Shown: positions 22,547 through 30,318, counted from the stretch's first letter. The stretch: DNA of 53,663 nt from Nocardia ninae NBRC 108245 (GCF_007990755.1 NZ_BJXA01000064.1:1-53663), one strand, 5' to 3'. Numbers and translations: made by a program. Notes: generated by a model from the letters alone, not told the origin.

Positions 22547-24685
22547 TTGCAGAGCGGCCCTAAGGGTAGCAAGGGCTCGAACTTTCGACCAAGCATCCAC
22601 ACCGGTGCGGTCGGTCATGGTTCGCCGAATGTGCCTGCCCAGCTACCCGCACACGGAGAATTGCCAGCTCAGGCCACCGATGCCCCCGAGCTGGTTTTCG
22701 CGTGTCTTGCGCCACTCATCGCCGCGACGCGGTCGATGTGGCTGATCAATCCGGTCACGAACCAATTCCTAAGCCGGGCCCGGCGGTTGTCGAAGCGACT
22801 GCCGGATCTGCCCGCCGCCGTGACGTTCTGGCTACGCCAGACCCGCACCACCACCCTGCTGGTGTTCGACCTCGACCCCAAGGACCTGGGGCCCACGGCG
22901 GTGCTGCGCGATTTCGTATGGTTGCGGGCCTTGCTCGTCGAGGCCGGCGCCGAGGTAGTCAGTGACCACAACCCCGCCACCGGCGGCCGCCACCTGATCG
23001 TGCCGCTGGCGCACGGCGAGGCCCTGCACAAGTCGAGCCTGGAAAAACTGATGTGGCTGCTCGCGTCACGCCTGCCGACCCTGGACCGCGCTCCCATGGA
23101 CAACGACAAGCTCGGCGCGATCGTCCCGCCCGGTTCCCGGACTCGCCAAGGCGGACACCGGATCCTGGACGGAACCCTCGCCGACGCGGTCGCGGTCCTG
23201 ACCCATCGCCGCGTCGAGTTCGGTCTCGTCGCACGACTGTGCCTGCTCCTCGGCGACTCCCTCATCTCCCACTCCCCCACCATGAGCAGCTCGCGCTCCA
23301 GCACGCCCGAAACCGGCCCAGGGCAGCGCTACACGCGCGGGGAACGCCCCATCGACGTCTGGGAAGGCGAAGGCGACCAGCAGCGGCTACAGCCGTCCTG
23401 GCGGGGCACCAGCGCGTTCCCGGTCGCGTCCGAGGCCTTCGCGACGTCGGGTGCGACGGTGCCGGGCCGCTACAAGTCGGCCTCGGAGTGGCGCCAGAGC
23501 GTGCTGTGCGCGGCCGCGCTGCGCGGAATGAGCCTCGCCGAGGTCCGTACCCGGATGCGCTCGGACTGGGTGGGCATGGCCGCCACCTACGCCCGCTACG
23601 AACGTGACGACGAGATCGACCGCGCGCTGCGCCGGGACTGGAGCCATGCCTGCGACTGGGTCCAATCGCATCTTGGTGAGTTCGTCCGGTGCGCTACACA
23701 CAGTGAACGTGAACAGCACACACCCCCCGTAGTTGATCACGGAAAACCAGCGCTCCCGACAGAGACTCCGCACTCGGACTGGCTTGCTCGCGCAACCGCC
23801 TGGACCTACGCCACCTGGCCAGGTCAGAACCGTCGCTGGCAGGTACTCGCGGTATTCCAAGCACTGGCCTACGCCGCCTATGTCGCCGGGCGGATGGCCC
23901 CCGATGACACACCGTGCGTCGAAGTCGGAGTGCGCTCGCTCGGTCTGCACGCCGGCCTGATGGCACACGAGACGGTCGCCTCGGTCCTGGCCGAGGTCCG
24001 GGAGATTCCCGGCAGCCCAGTCTTCCGCACTCGGCGTGCCGCGGGCACCAACGCCGACGAATACAGCCTTGTCACCGCACGCCGCGCCGAGAACCTCGAC
24101 AAACTCACTGACCCGGTCCCGCTGGAGCGGATCAGCGTCGTGCCGGTGCACGACGCCTGGCTGGTCCTGGGCCTGCACAAACGCGCCATCTACGAACTAA
24201 TCACCCGCACCGGGCTGACCACGGCCGCCGACGTCCTCGCGGCCGCGCACGTCGCCCGCAGCACTGGCCAAGACGTGCTCGCCGCACTCGCCCGCGACGG
24301 CCTGATCACCCGCAGCCGCGGCAGCGTCGCACCCGGACCGATCTCTCTCGCCGACATCGCCGACCGCCACAATCTGCACGCCATGCGAGCCGTGCGCCTC
24401 AGCGAGGTCAAACAACAGCGGGCCGCGTGGCGAACCTGGCTCGAAATTCGCTTCGGCCTGGTCACAGACCCCACCACCGACACCGAGCCCTCGAACATCC
24501 CAGCTGCCCCCTGGGACAGCGACCACATCCTCAACGAGATCATCTGGGCTGCCCAAATCGCGGCGGGCCCACCCGAACCGCCCTACCCCGGTCTTGACGA
24601 CCCACCCGAGCACGACCCGGCCGACCCCGACGCCCTGGCCCTCACACTCCTACAGGATCAGCTCGGTGCGGTACTCCTGGTATGA
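22547..24685 (+). CDS. Primase-polymerase-like replication initiator (Rep)
   Basis: About 712 residues. The N-terminal third has archaeo-eukaryotic primase (PrimPol) motifs: hDhD in LLVFDLDPKDLGP (about 106-118) and a GGRHLIVPL element (about 146-154), with a basic 'NDKLGAIVPPGSRTRQGGHR' further on. The middle has a cysteine pair and 'W.YATWPGQNRRWQVLAVFQALAYAA', and the C-terminal part is helical with winged-helix-like segments. Such proteins initiate replication of actinobacterial plasmids of the Rhodococcus/Nocardia type. Start uncertain: TTG 22547 has AAGGA eight bases upstream; GTG 22631 and ATG 22736 are alternatives that retain the catalytic motifs. It converges with parB. Confidence 0.75.
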   Translation: MQSGPKGSKGSNFRPSIHTGAVGHGSPNVPAQLPAHGELPAQATDAPELVFACLAPLIAATRSMWLINPVTNQFLSRARRLSKRLPDLPAAVTFWLRQTRTTTLLVFDLDPKDLGPTAVLRDFVWLRALLVEAGAEVVSDHNPATGGRHLIVPLAHGEALHKSSLEKLMWLLASRLPTLDRAPMDNDKLGAIVPPGSRTRQGGHRILDGTLADAVAVLTHRRVEFGLVARLCLLLGDSLISHSPTMSSSRSSTPETGPGQRYTRGERPIDVWEGEGDQQRLQPSWRGTSAFPVASEAFATSGATVPGRYKSASEWRQSVLCAAALRGMSLAEVRTRMRSDWVGMAATYARYERDDEIDRALRRDWSHACDWVQSHLGEFVRCATHSEREQHTPPVVDHGKPALPTETPHSDWLARATAWTYATWPGQNRRWQVLAVFQALAYAAYVAGRMAPDDTPCVEVGVRSLGLHAGLMAHETVASVLAEVREIPGSPVFRTRRAAGTNADEYSLVTARRAENLDKLTDPVPLERISVVPVHDAWLVLGLHKRAIYELITRTGLTTAADVLAAAHVARSTGQDVLAALARDGLITRSRGSVAPGPISLADIADRHNLHAMRAVRLSEVKQQRAAWRTWLEIRFGLVTDPTTDTEPSNIPAAPWDSDHILNEIIWAAQIAAGPPEPPYPGLDDPPEHDPADPDALALTLLQDQLGAVLLV

Positions 24686-24768
24686 CACCCCCTGCAGGCA
24701 CGCCAGGTGGTGGCGCCTGCGTTTGGTTCACTACCCGGACCAGCTCGGTGGGGCGCTTCTCGTATGCC

Positions 24769-24808
24769 GTTCTGCATGCGGTTTACCGCGGTAAACCGCA
24801 TGCAGAAC
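24769..24808. repeat. 40-base perfect palindrome downstream of parB (parS-like core)
   Basis: Every base from 24769 to 24808 pairs with its mirror position; the centre is CCG|CGG. The middle 16 bases, GTTTACCGCGGTAAAC (24781-24796), recur upstream of parA at 26529-26544. It also sits between the convergent rep and parB ends and could fold into a 20-bp cruciform or RNA hairpin, though no U-tract follows. A dual role as centromere and transcription block is possible. Confidence 0.75.
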
Positions 24809-24815
24809 CAGGGGA

Positions 24816-25688
24816 TCAGCGGGTGCTGTGGAGTTCTTTGACCAGGGCGGCGAGCATCGGCGCGGGAAGATATTCGCGCAATGCCTGCGCGAGTACGGCC
24901 GGTTCGGGCTCGAACCGGCTAAGCGCCTTCGCGATGCGGGGTGCACTCGCGGGCCGAGGTTGTTGCCCTGTCGACGGTTTGGCGGTGGCGTCTCCGTCGG
25001 GCTGCTTGTTCGAGGCCCGTTCCTGCTGCGCCTGCCAGGCGGCGACCTGCTCCTCGAGCGGGACACGGGCGAGGCTGCGGGCCACGCGGAACGCGAGCTC
25101 GCCCGCTCGCAAGGCAGCCTGCAACTCCGGAGCCAGGTCGAGCACCGCTCGCCGTTGCGAAACCCACCCTTTGGACCGTTTCAGCTGTGCAGCGGCACCA
25201 TCGGCGCTGCCACATGCGATCGCCAGCTGGTCGACGGCACGAGCCTCCTCCAGTACATCGAAGTCCCGGCGGCCGATGTTCTCGTCGATGGCCGCAGTCA
25301 GGAACGTGACCGCGTCCTTGGCGACCTCGTCCTTGACCACGAACTCGAGAACATCGCACCCGTACTTACGTGCCGCGGCGAGGCGCCGGTTCCCGGTGAC
25401 CACCACCCAGCGGGCATCACCGATCAGCTCGGCATCGTCAGGGAACAGCGCCAGGTATGCCTTGCGTGTGACCACCAGAACGGGCTGGAGCTGGCGCTCG
25501 GCGATGGAGGCCAGGTCACTCAGGTCGCCGAGTTCCTCACGCGGATTGCGCGGGTTACCCGCCAACTGCTCCAACGGCGCCGAGGTCGGCGGTCCGCTCG
25601 GTCGCTTGGGCTGCTGTGCCACCGGCGAGTTCGCGCCGACACCACCGGCCAGCGATGTCAGATCTACTCGTTGACCACGTCCTGCCAT
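24816..25688 (-). CDS. parB: ParB-type partition protein
   Basis: 290 residues. The ParB/Srx core is present: 'QPVLVV' then VVVTGNRRLAAARKYG (about 95-110, the GERR-type box as GNRR), and 'ENIGRRDFDVLEEARAVDQL' leads into a helix-turn-helix (AAAQLKRSKGWVSQRRAVLD, about 165-185). The GERR box in the CTPase family contacts nucleotide; here GNRR deviates at one residue. The C-terminus would dimerise. ATG at 25688 is two bases after the parA stop, with GGAGGG upstream. The flanking palindromes are its likely binding sites. Confidence 0.85.
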   Translation of the reverse strand: MAGRGQRVDLTSLAGGVGANSPVAQQPKRPSGPPTSAPLEQLAGNPRNPREELGDLSDLASIAERQLQPVLVVTRKAYLALFPDDAELIGDARWVVVTGNRRLAAARKYGCDVLEFVVKDEVAKDAVTFLTAAIDENIGRRDFDVLEEARAVDQLAIACGSADGAAAQLKRSKGWVSQRRAVLDLAPELQAALRAGELAFRVARSLARVPLEEQVAAWQAQQERASNKQPDGDATAKPSTGQQPRPASAPRIAKALSRFEPEPAVLAQALREYLPAPMLAALVKELHSTR

Positions 25689-25690
25689 CG

Positions 25691-26401
25691 TCACTGCCCT
25701 CCTACCTGCAACTCCAGCGCGAGCCGGTAGAAGTCTTCCCGGGCCTGCATGCTGACGCGATTGGCCGGATAGTCGATGACGGTCAGCCCGTCCGCGGAGG
25801 CGCGGGCGTGGATCTTGTAGCGGCGGATCACCGTCTTGGCCAGCGGCCATCCGCCTGCCTTGACGAATCCCTTCGTCTGCTCCAAATCGCCTGTCCCGTC
25901 GCGCGGATCCCAGTTATTGACCACTACGACGTACGGGACCCCGCGCGGTTCCAGCACTTTCCGGATCGTCTGCGCGGTCGGATCGAAGGTCAGCGGCTCT
26001 GTCGTGATCGGAACGACTACGAAGTCGACCACATCGAGCACCGCTCGCAGCGCGGCGGCCGCGGCGCCGGTGCCCAGCGGATCGCCGTCCTCATCGTCGT
26101 CGGACAGATCGATCCAACCCGGAGTATCGACATAGACGTGCTTCATGCCCGGCAACTGGGGGAGTTTGCGCAACCCATCCAGATCGTCATGGGCTTGGGC
26201 GATATGAAACGGCAACTGTTGCAGGCGATTCGCCCACCACAACGCCGAGCCCTGCGGGTCGATCGACACCGCCGTCACAGGAGAGGAGGCCTCGGGGTCA
26301 TCACCGCCGGCCACATCGGCGGTCACTGCCGCCAGGTTCACGGTGATCGTCGACTTCCCGACGCCACCCTTCTGATTCATCACGGCAAGAACACGCGCCA
26401 C
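25691..26401 (-). CDS. parA: ParA-type partition ATPase
   Basis: 236 residues. The deviant Walker A is KGGVGKST (11-18), with 'VSIDPQGSALWWANR' (Walker A' / switch I) and 'HVYVDTPGWIDLSD' (Walker B) further on. It lacks an N-terminal helix-turn-helix, so it is of the short ParA class; autoregulation must depend on ParB or another factor. GTG start after GGAGG, six bases away. The ATPase moves plasmid copies over the nucleoid together with ParB. Confidence 0.9.
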   Translation of the reverse strand: MARVLAVMNQKGGVGKSTITVNLAAVTADVAGGDDPEASSPVTAVSIDPQGSALWWANRLQQLPFHIAQAHDDLDGLRKLPQLPGMKHVYVDTPGWIDLSDDDEDGDPLGTGAAAAALRAVLDVVDFVVVPITTEPLTFDPTAQTIRKVLEPRGVPYVVVVNNWDPRDGTGDLEQTKGFVKAGGWPLAKTVIRRYKIHARASADGLTVIDYPANRVSMQAREDFYRLALELQVGGQ

Positions 26402-26525
26402 TTCAAACCTCCGTACGCTTCGCCCGCACTTCACGGACTACTTCGGATGGCCCGCAGCATACGGACACCCCAGGCCGGTGCCCAGGCATTGCGTGGCGAC
26501 GCGCCGAACATGTGCTCTGCATCGG

Positions 26526-26547
26526 TCGGTTTACCGCGGTAAACCGA
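26526..26547. repeat. 22-base palindrome upstream of parA (parS-like)
   Basis: Contains the same 16-base core GTTTACCGCGGTAAAC (26529-26544) as the 40-base palindrome after parB, extended to 22 paired bases. It lies about 125 bases before the parA start and could be centromere and operator in one. Confidence 0.75.
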
Positions 26548-26592
26548 GCGGATCTCAACTCCGCAGGATCTCTACCATGCAGATTCCGCGCC

Positions 26593-26763
26593 TTAGCTCG
26601 GCCGCGGAGGCAGCTGATCGGTGTCATGAACCAGCCAGCGCAAGAACGCGACGACGTGTGCGTTCAGATTCGATCCGACGTCGGCGACGGCCACCTTCGC
26701 GCGCTCATGGAGATCTGGATCCGGGCGGACCGTCATGACCGGAAAACGGTGCTGACTAGGCAT
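26593..26763 (-). CDS. Small ribbon-helix-helix repressor-like protein
   Basis: 56 residues beginning MPSQHRFPVMTVRPDPDLHE. A strand 'RFPVMTVRPDPDLHERAK' is followed by two helices (VAVADVGSNLNAHVVAFLRWLVHD), the pattern of Arc/HicB-like ribbon-helix-helix proteins. It diverges from the operon starting at 26844; two GGTGGACGTCCACC palindromes lie between, so it is probably the repressor of both directions. The ATG at 26763 excludes the longer frame, which would run through the operators. Confidence 0.6.
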   Translation of the reverse strand: MPSQHRFPVMTVRPDPDLHERAKVAVADVGSNLNAHVVAFLRWLVHDTDQLPPRPS

Positions 26764-26780
26764 TCTTCCATCATTGCACA

Positions 26781-26834
26781 GGTGGACGTCCACCGCGTGG
26801 ATTGGTAGAATCGAAGGTGGACGTCCACCTTCGA
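26781..26834 (+). promoter_or_regulatory. Promoter with two GGTGGACGTCCACC operators
   Basis: The 14-base palindrome occurs at 26781-26794 and 26816-26829; the second is extended to 24 paired bases (26811-26834). Centres are 35 bases apart. TGGACG (26783-26788) and TAGAAT (26806-26811), 17 apart, form a plus-strand promoter, with -35 inside the first operator and the start point inside the second. Confidence 0.7.
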
Positions 26835-26843
26835 CCAGGGGAT

Positions 26844-26999
26844 ATGATGCCGCACGCGATGACGGGAACGGCAGGTATGTCGAGCACGAACTCCCCTCGT
26901 TCAGCACGCCGGTTGCGCAGCGAACTCGAACGCCTGAGTACCGAACTCGATGCGGTGCGCGGTCAACACCTCACCGCAGGGGAGAGGAGAACGACATGA
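26844..26999 (+). CDS. Small hypothetical protein, first gene of DUF2637 operon
   Basis: 51 residues (MMPHAMTGTAGMSSTNSPRS, then a charged helix ARRLRSELERLSTELDAVRG). It follows AGGGG just downstream of the GGTGGAC operators and overlaps the next gene by three bases (ATGA). Helical coiled-coil-like; function unknown. Confidence 0.5.
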   Translation: MMPHAMTGTAGMSSTNSPRSARRLRSELERLSTELDAVRGQHLTAGERRTT

Positions 27000-27457
27000 C
27001 CGATGAGCTGCGACCGTTCGAGCCATGCCCGCCCGGGTTGGTGCATGGTGATGACGGGCCGATCGAGGCGTGCTCCGACATTCGGTGCGGTTTGCGCAGC
27101 GATCACCCCGGCGATCATGCGAGGCTCAGCGTCGGCGGCACGGTCATGGCGATCTGGCCGGCAGTGCGGCTGACCGAGTCGCGAGTGAGCGCTCTCGCGC
27201 AGCTGCTCGCCGCGTCGGCGGTGCTCGTCGATGCTGTCGCCAACGCCGAGACTGTCGCCACCCGCATCCGTGTCGAGCACGGCGATGACCCGGTGCTACG
27301 CCGACTGGCTGCGCTGTTCCTGCGGCAACTGCCTCGCTCGGACTATCTTCCCGTGACATCAACCTCCCGGCCCGGCGCCGCAGCACGAGAGTGGCGCGAA
27401 CTCCTCGAAGACGCCGCCCGCAGCCTGGGCGGGCACCACGAGCGGAGCTTTCAGTGA
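26996..27457 (+). CDS. Hypothetical protein of DUF2637 operon
   Basis: 153 residues. N-terminal part has EPCPPGLVHGDDGPIEACSD and IRCGLRSDHPGDHARLS, with three cysteines and histidines that could hold a zinc ion; a hydrophobic helical segment (VSALAQLLAASAVLVDAVAN) and a helical C-terminus follow. GGAGAGGAG precedes the ATG. The stop overlaps the GTG of the next gene (GTGA). No family recognised. Confidence 0.65.
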   Translation: MTDELRPFEPCPPGLVHGDDGPIEACSDIRCGLRSDHPGDHARLSVGGTVMAIWPAVRLTESRVSALAQLLAASAVLVDAVANAETVATRIRVEHGDDPVLRRLAALFLRQLPRSDYLPVTSTSRPGAAAREWRELLEDAARSLGGHHERSFQ

Positions 27458-29220
27458 CTACTCACCCGCACCACCTCGACAGGAGCGACCGGATGAAACC
27501 CGACACCCCTCACACCGAGACCCCGCCGGAGGTGCAGGCGCTGGCCGAGCAGCTGCACACCGCACGCGGGCGGCTGGCGCTGCTAAGCGGCGACGCTGCC
27601 GCGGTGCTGACCGAGGTGCCCTCCGAAGCCGAGCTCGAGGCCAGGCGCAATCAGGCGGAGTGGCGGCGCGGCGAGTTGCTCAAGGCTGAGCGTGCCGAGC
27701 TGGCCGAGCAGCTCGCGGCCGCGGCCGCGCTGCGCGAGGCGAACAAGAAAATCCTTGACGCCGACATCCGTGACGCGGTCGACGCGCGCCAGGCGCTGGC
27801 GCAGCAGCGGCGTGCGGAGACGCCGACCTCGACGGTGGCCTCGTTACACCGCTACAGCCGGTGGACGACACGCGGCGGCGCCGTCATCATCGCCGCGGGC
27901 CTGGTGTGGAGCGGAATCAATGTCCAGCAGAACATGGCGCCCGGCGGCGTGCACGACCCGTTGTTCTGGGCCTCGTTCCTCGTCGACGGCATGATCTCCG
28001 GTCTGCTCATCATCATCGCGCTGGGCACCGGCAAGGTTCGCGAGACCGGCGTCGAGCCCTCGACCGGGATCCGGGTGACCGAGTTCGCGTTGTTCGGCCT
28101 CACCTTGGTTCTCAACACCTACCCGCACCTGCGCGCCACCCACTGGTACGCCGCCGGCCTGCACGCTGTCGCCCCGGTCATGATCGGCGCGACGCTGGTC
28201 GCGTTGAACTACCTCGGTAAGGACTACGTCCGTGCCCGCGCCGAAACGGCCAAACTGATCGACGGCACGGTGACCGTGCAGCTGCCACAACTGGCGACCG
28301 TGCACACCGTGCACCCCACTCCCAGCTACCCGTCCGCGCCGGGGGAAACCGTGCACCGTGCGGCCGAGCTCACCGACTCGACCGTGCACCCCTCCCTCGG
28401 CCAGGCCGCCGAGACCGTGCACCGTGCAACCGAGCCCGGGACTGGAACCGTGCAGACATCGAGCACCGTGCAGCCGGAGACCGTGCACCGTGCAGCCGAA
28501 CCGGCCGCGGCCCCCGTAGCTGTGCACACCGTGGAGGACGAGGTGCACACCGAGCAGCACACCGAGCAGTTCGGTGACGACAGCCGCGCCGCGGTCACTG
28601 CGGCGAGCAACAGCGCTGCGGCATCGAGCCAGGCAGTGCAGGCGAGCACCCCTCATGCGGACGCACCTGTGGCGCCGAGGCGGGCACCGCGCTCGGTCTC
28701 CTCGACCGTGCAGACCCTCAAGGAGGAGACCGAGCCGAGCGTGGAACCCGCTCCCTCGACCGTGCAGCCGAGCCCGTCGGCCGAAGAGGTGCACGCACCC
28801 GTTGCGAGCACCGAGCAGGCGGCGACCGTGCAGAAACCGAGCACCGTGCACCCAGAGGCCACACTCGAAACCGTGCACCGTGCAGAAACCGAGCAGGCCG
28901 AAACCGAGCAGGCACCGGCGACCGTGCAGCCGGAGACCGTGCACCGTGCAGCCGAGCCCGCAACCGATCGGTACTCCGTCGAAGATGTCGAGTTGTGGCC
29001 CCTGGCCGTGGAGGTGCACGCTCGTCTCAAGCGCACCAAATTCAGCGTCGAGACCGTCGCGAAGGTGCTGATCGCCCACCGCCGCCAAGGGCTCGGTGTG
29101 GACCGCATCTACCGCGACAAGATCGGCCCACACCGCGACATCACCAGCAAATGGCTCGAAATCGCCGCGCAGATCGAGGCGGAACTCGCGCCGGTCATCA
29201 CCCTGCGCGAGCGTGGATAG
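27454..29220 (+). CDS. DUF2637-type membrane protein with long repeated linker and C-terminal helical domain
   Basis: 588 residues. An N-terminal coiled coil (about 20-115) is followed by four membrane helices (about 140-260) with the DUF2637 features 'WASFLVDGMISGLLIIIALG' and 'THWYAAGLHAVAPVMIGATL'. From about 265 to 500 comes a low-complexity linker built on 'TVHRAAE' and 'TVQ' units, coded by the repeated octamer ACCGTGCA. The last 80 residues (WPLAVEVHARLKRTKFSVET and 'HRDITSKWLEIAAQIE') resemble a helix-turn-helix. So the protein could tie DNA to the membrane, as Spd/Kil-type proteins may. GTG overlaps the previous stop; ATG 27493 is possible. Confidence 0.75.
   Translation: MTTHPHHLDRSDRMKPDTPHTETPPEVQALAEQLHTARGRLALLSGDAAAVLTEVPSEAELEARRNQAEWRRGELLKAERAELAEQLAAAAALREANKKILDADIRDAVDARQALAQQRRAETPTSTVASLHRYSRWTTRGGAVIIAAGLVWSGINVQQNMAPGGVHDPLFWASFLVDGMISGLLIIIALGTGKVRETGVEPSTGIRVTEFALFGLTLVLNTYPHLRATHWYAAGLHAVAPVMIGATLVALNYLGKDYVRARAETAKLIDGTVTVQLPQLATVHTVHPTPSYPSAPGETVHRAAELTDSTVHPSLGQAAETVHRATEPGTGTVQTSSTVQPETVHRAAEPAAAPVAVHTVEDEVHTEQHTEQFGDDSRAAVTAASNSAAASSQAVQASTPHADAPVAPRRAPRSVSSTVQTLKEETEPSVEPAPSTVQPSPSAEEVHAPVASTEQAATVQKPSTVHPEATLETVHRAETEQAETEQAPATVQPETVHRAAEPATDRYSVEDVELWPLAVEVHARLKRTKFSVETVAKVLIAHRRQGLGVDRIYRDKIGPHRDITSKWLEIAAQIEAELAPVITLRERG
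28273..28950 (+). repeat. Dispersed octamer repeat ACCGTGCA inside the DUF2637 gene
   Basis: By eye the octamer occurs 20 times exactly, several in pairs as ACCGTGCACCGTGCA. It encodes Thr-Val-His/Gln in one frame only. Such an array can expand or shrink by slippage, so the linker length may vary between isolates. Confidence 0.8.
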
Positions 29221-29254
29221 GCGCGCGCCTCTACGGGAGCACCAGAGCACCGAC

Positions 29255-29312
29255 ACCCGAAAACGCGACAGTCCCCGGCGGGCCGTAACCGCCGGGGACT
29301 GTCGCGTTTTCG
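29255..29312. terminator. 25-bp perfect stem, probable terminator
   Basis: 29255-29279 pairs completely with 29288-29312 around an 8-base loop, 34 bases after the stop of the DUF2637 gene. The stem ends in four A / four T near the foot but has no U-tract after it. It should stop transcription before the mobilisation genes; the unusual length also fits a cruciform-forming site. Confidence 0.7.
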
Positions 29313-29627
29313 GAGCCTACAGGCTGCCGCCGTTATGGATGTGCGCTTTGGGCCCGAAATTGCGCGCACCCGTTCCCCACACGACGCGGACAGTCCCGGC
29401 GCAGCTCAGATACCTGTCGCCCGCCAGCCAGCCAGGCCTTCTGTCGACTTTGTTGCCCATGGGCAACACCACCAGAGGCCGCAGCGGCCTTCGGAGCACA
29501 CCGCATCAAGGGAGGCGTGGCCAGCAGAGCCGCCCGGATGCCGGAAAGCTCTGCGCTGGATCGGCCCCGTGTCTAGTCCCGTTCGAGTCTGGTTGCGTCG
29601 ATCTTGTTCCGGTACTCTTGTGAGTCA
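29313..29627. other. Non-coding region before the mobilisation genes
   Basis: No convincing gene. It contains the perfect 16-base palindrome GTTGCCCATGGGCAAC (29452-29467) and a TACTCT box (29613-29618) that could be a -10 for the mob genes. Confidence 0.5.
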
Positions 29628-29684
29628 GCCCCTGCGGAGCAAGTTAACACTTATCTGTGATAAGTGAGGAGTCCTCGCAGGGGC
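29628..29684 (+). other. oriT: Candidate origin of transfer (oriT)
   Basis: Nested inverted repeats: GCCCCTGCG (29628-29636) with CGCAGGGGC (29676-29684), and inside them CACTTATC (29648-29655) with GATAAGTG (29659-29666), 70 bases before the MobC start. oriT sites of MobP/MobC systems typically lie just upstream of mobC with such repeats. A regulatory leader of the mob operon is the alternative. Confidence 0.45.
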
Positions 29685-29753
29685 GAGGTTCCACCCGGTG
29701 GCGGGTGGTCGTTGCACTTGGCTGGTTTTCGGGTCGGATGGGAGGTGGTCGGG

Positions 29754-30293
29754 ATGGTCACGGAGGTGGCGGACGGCGGCGCGGCGGCACTCGTGCCGAA
29801 GGTGTCGGCACGTCGTTCGCAGAACATCGCGCGGGCCCGGAAACGCAAGCGGCAGCAGGCCATCGTGGGGGAGAAGAAGCGGGTCGAGGTGACGATGGCG
29901 CTCGCGGATTACGAGCGGGTGCTCGTGCCGGCGGCGGCTGAGGCGGGGATGACGGTGCCGGCGTATCTGTTGCAGTGCGCGCTGAACCCGGTGAGTGTTC
30001 GTTCGGAGGAGGGCGGGAAGGCCAGCGCGAAGCCGTGGTTGCCGTGGCCGAAGCGTCAGGTACTGCAGGGGATTTTGTTGTCGGCGACCAATGCGATGGA
30101 CACGATCCGGCTGCGGTACTTGGCGCACATCGGTGCTGGCTTGGATGGGTTGATCCACTCGGCGCACGTCACCGGTGTGCTCGATTCCGCCGAGCTGGAC
30201 GAGGGCATCGCGCAGCTGCGGGCCGTGATGACCGATCTGTCGGAGATCGCGCAGCAGATCGAGGACTTGGCCAAGGACGTGGCGCGCAGATGA
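29754..30293 (+). CDS. mobC: MobC-like mobilisation accessory protein
   Basis: 179 residues. A basic N-terminus (ARRSQNIARARKRKRQQAIV) precedes a ribbon-helix-helix-type segment KKRVEVTMALADYERVLVPA with 'EAGMTVPAYLLQCALN', then a helical part ending 'SEIAQQIEDLAKDVARR'. This is the MobC/relaxosome accessory pattern: it binds oriT and helps strand opening for the relaxase encoded next. GGGAGG eight bases before the ATG decides the start over the frame opening at 29664. The relaxase gene begins 26 bases after the stop. Confidence 0.75.
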   Translation: MVTEVADGGAAALVPKVSARRSQNIARARKRKRQQAIVGEKKRVEVTMALADYERVLVPAAAEAGMTVPAYLLQCALNPVSVRSEEGGKASAKPWLPWPKRQVLQGILLSATNAMDTIRLRYLAHIGAGLDGLIHSAHVTGVLDSAELDEGIAQLRAVMTDLSEIAQQIEDLAKDVARR

Positions 30294-30318
30294 GCCCGCA
30301 CTGGGCCACGGGGGCGCG

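Noticed and set aside
22414-22602. 62-codon minus-strand frame over the rep leader
   Set aside because: It contains the hairpin and palindromes of the leader, and no ribosome site is visible; mentioned only as a possibility in the findings.
24769-24808. Insertion-sequence terminal repeat
   Set aside because: The palindrome is continuous with no transposase gene beside it, and its core recurs next to parA instead.
28273-28950. CRISPR-like array
   Set aside because: The repeated unit is 8 bases with irregular spacing inside a coding frame; there are no regular spacers and no cas genes.
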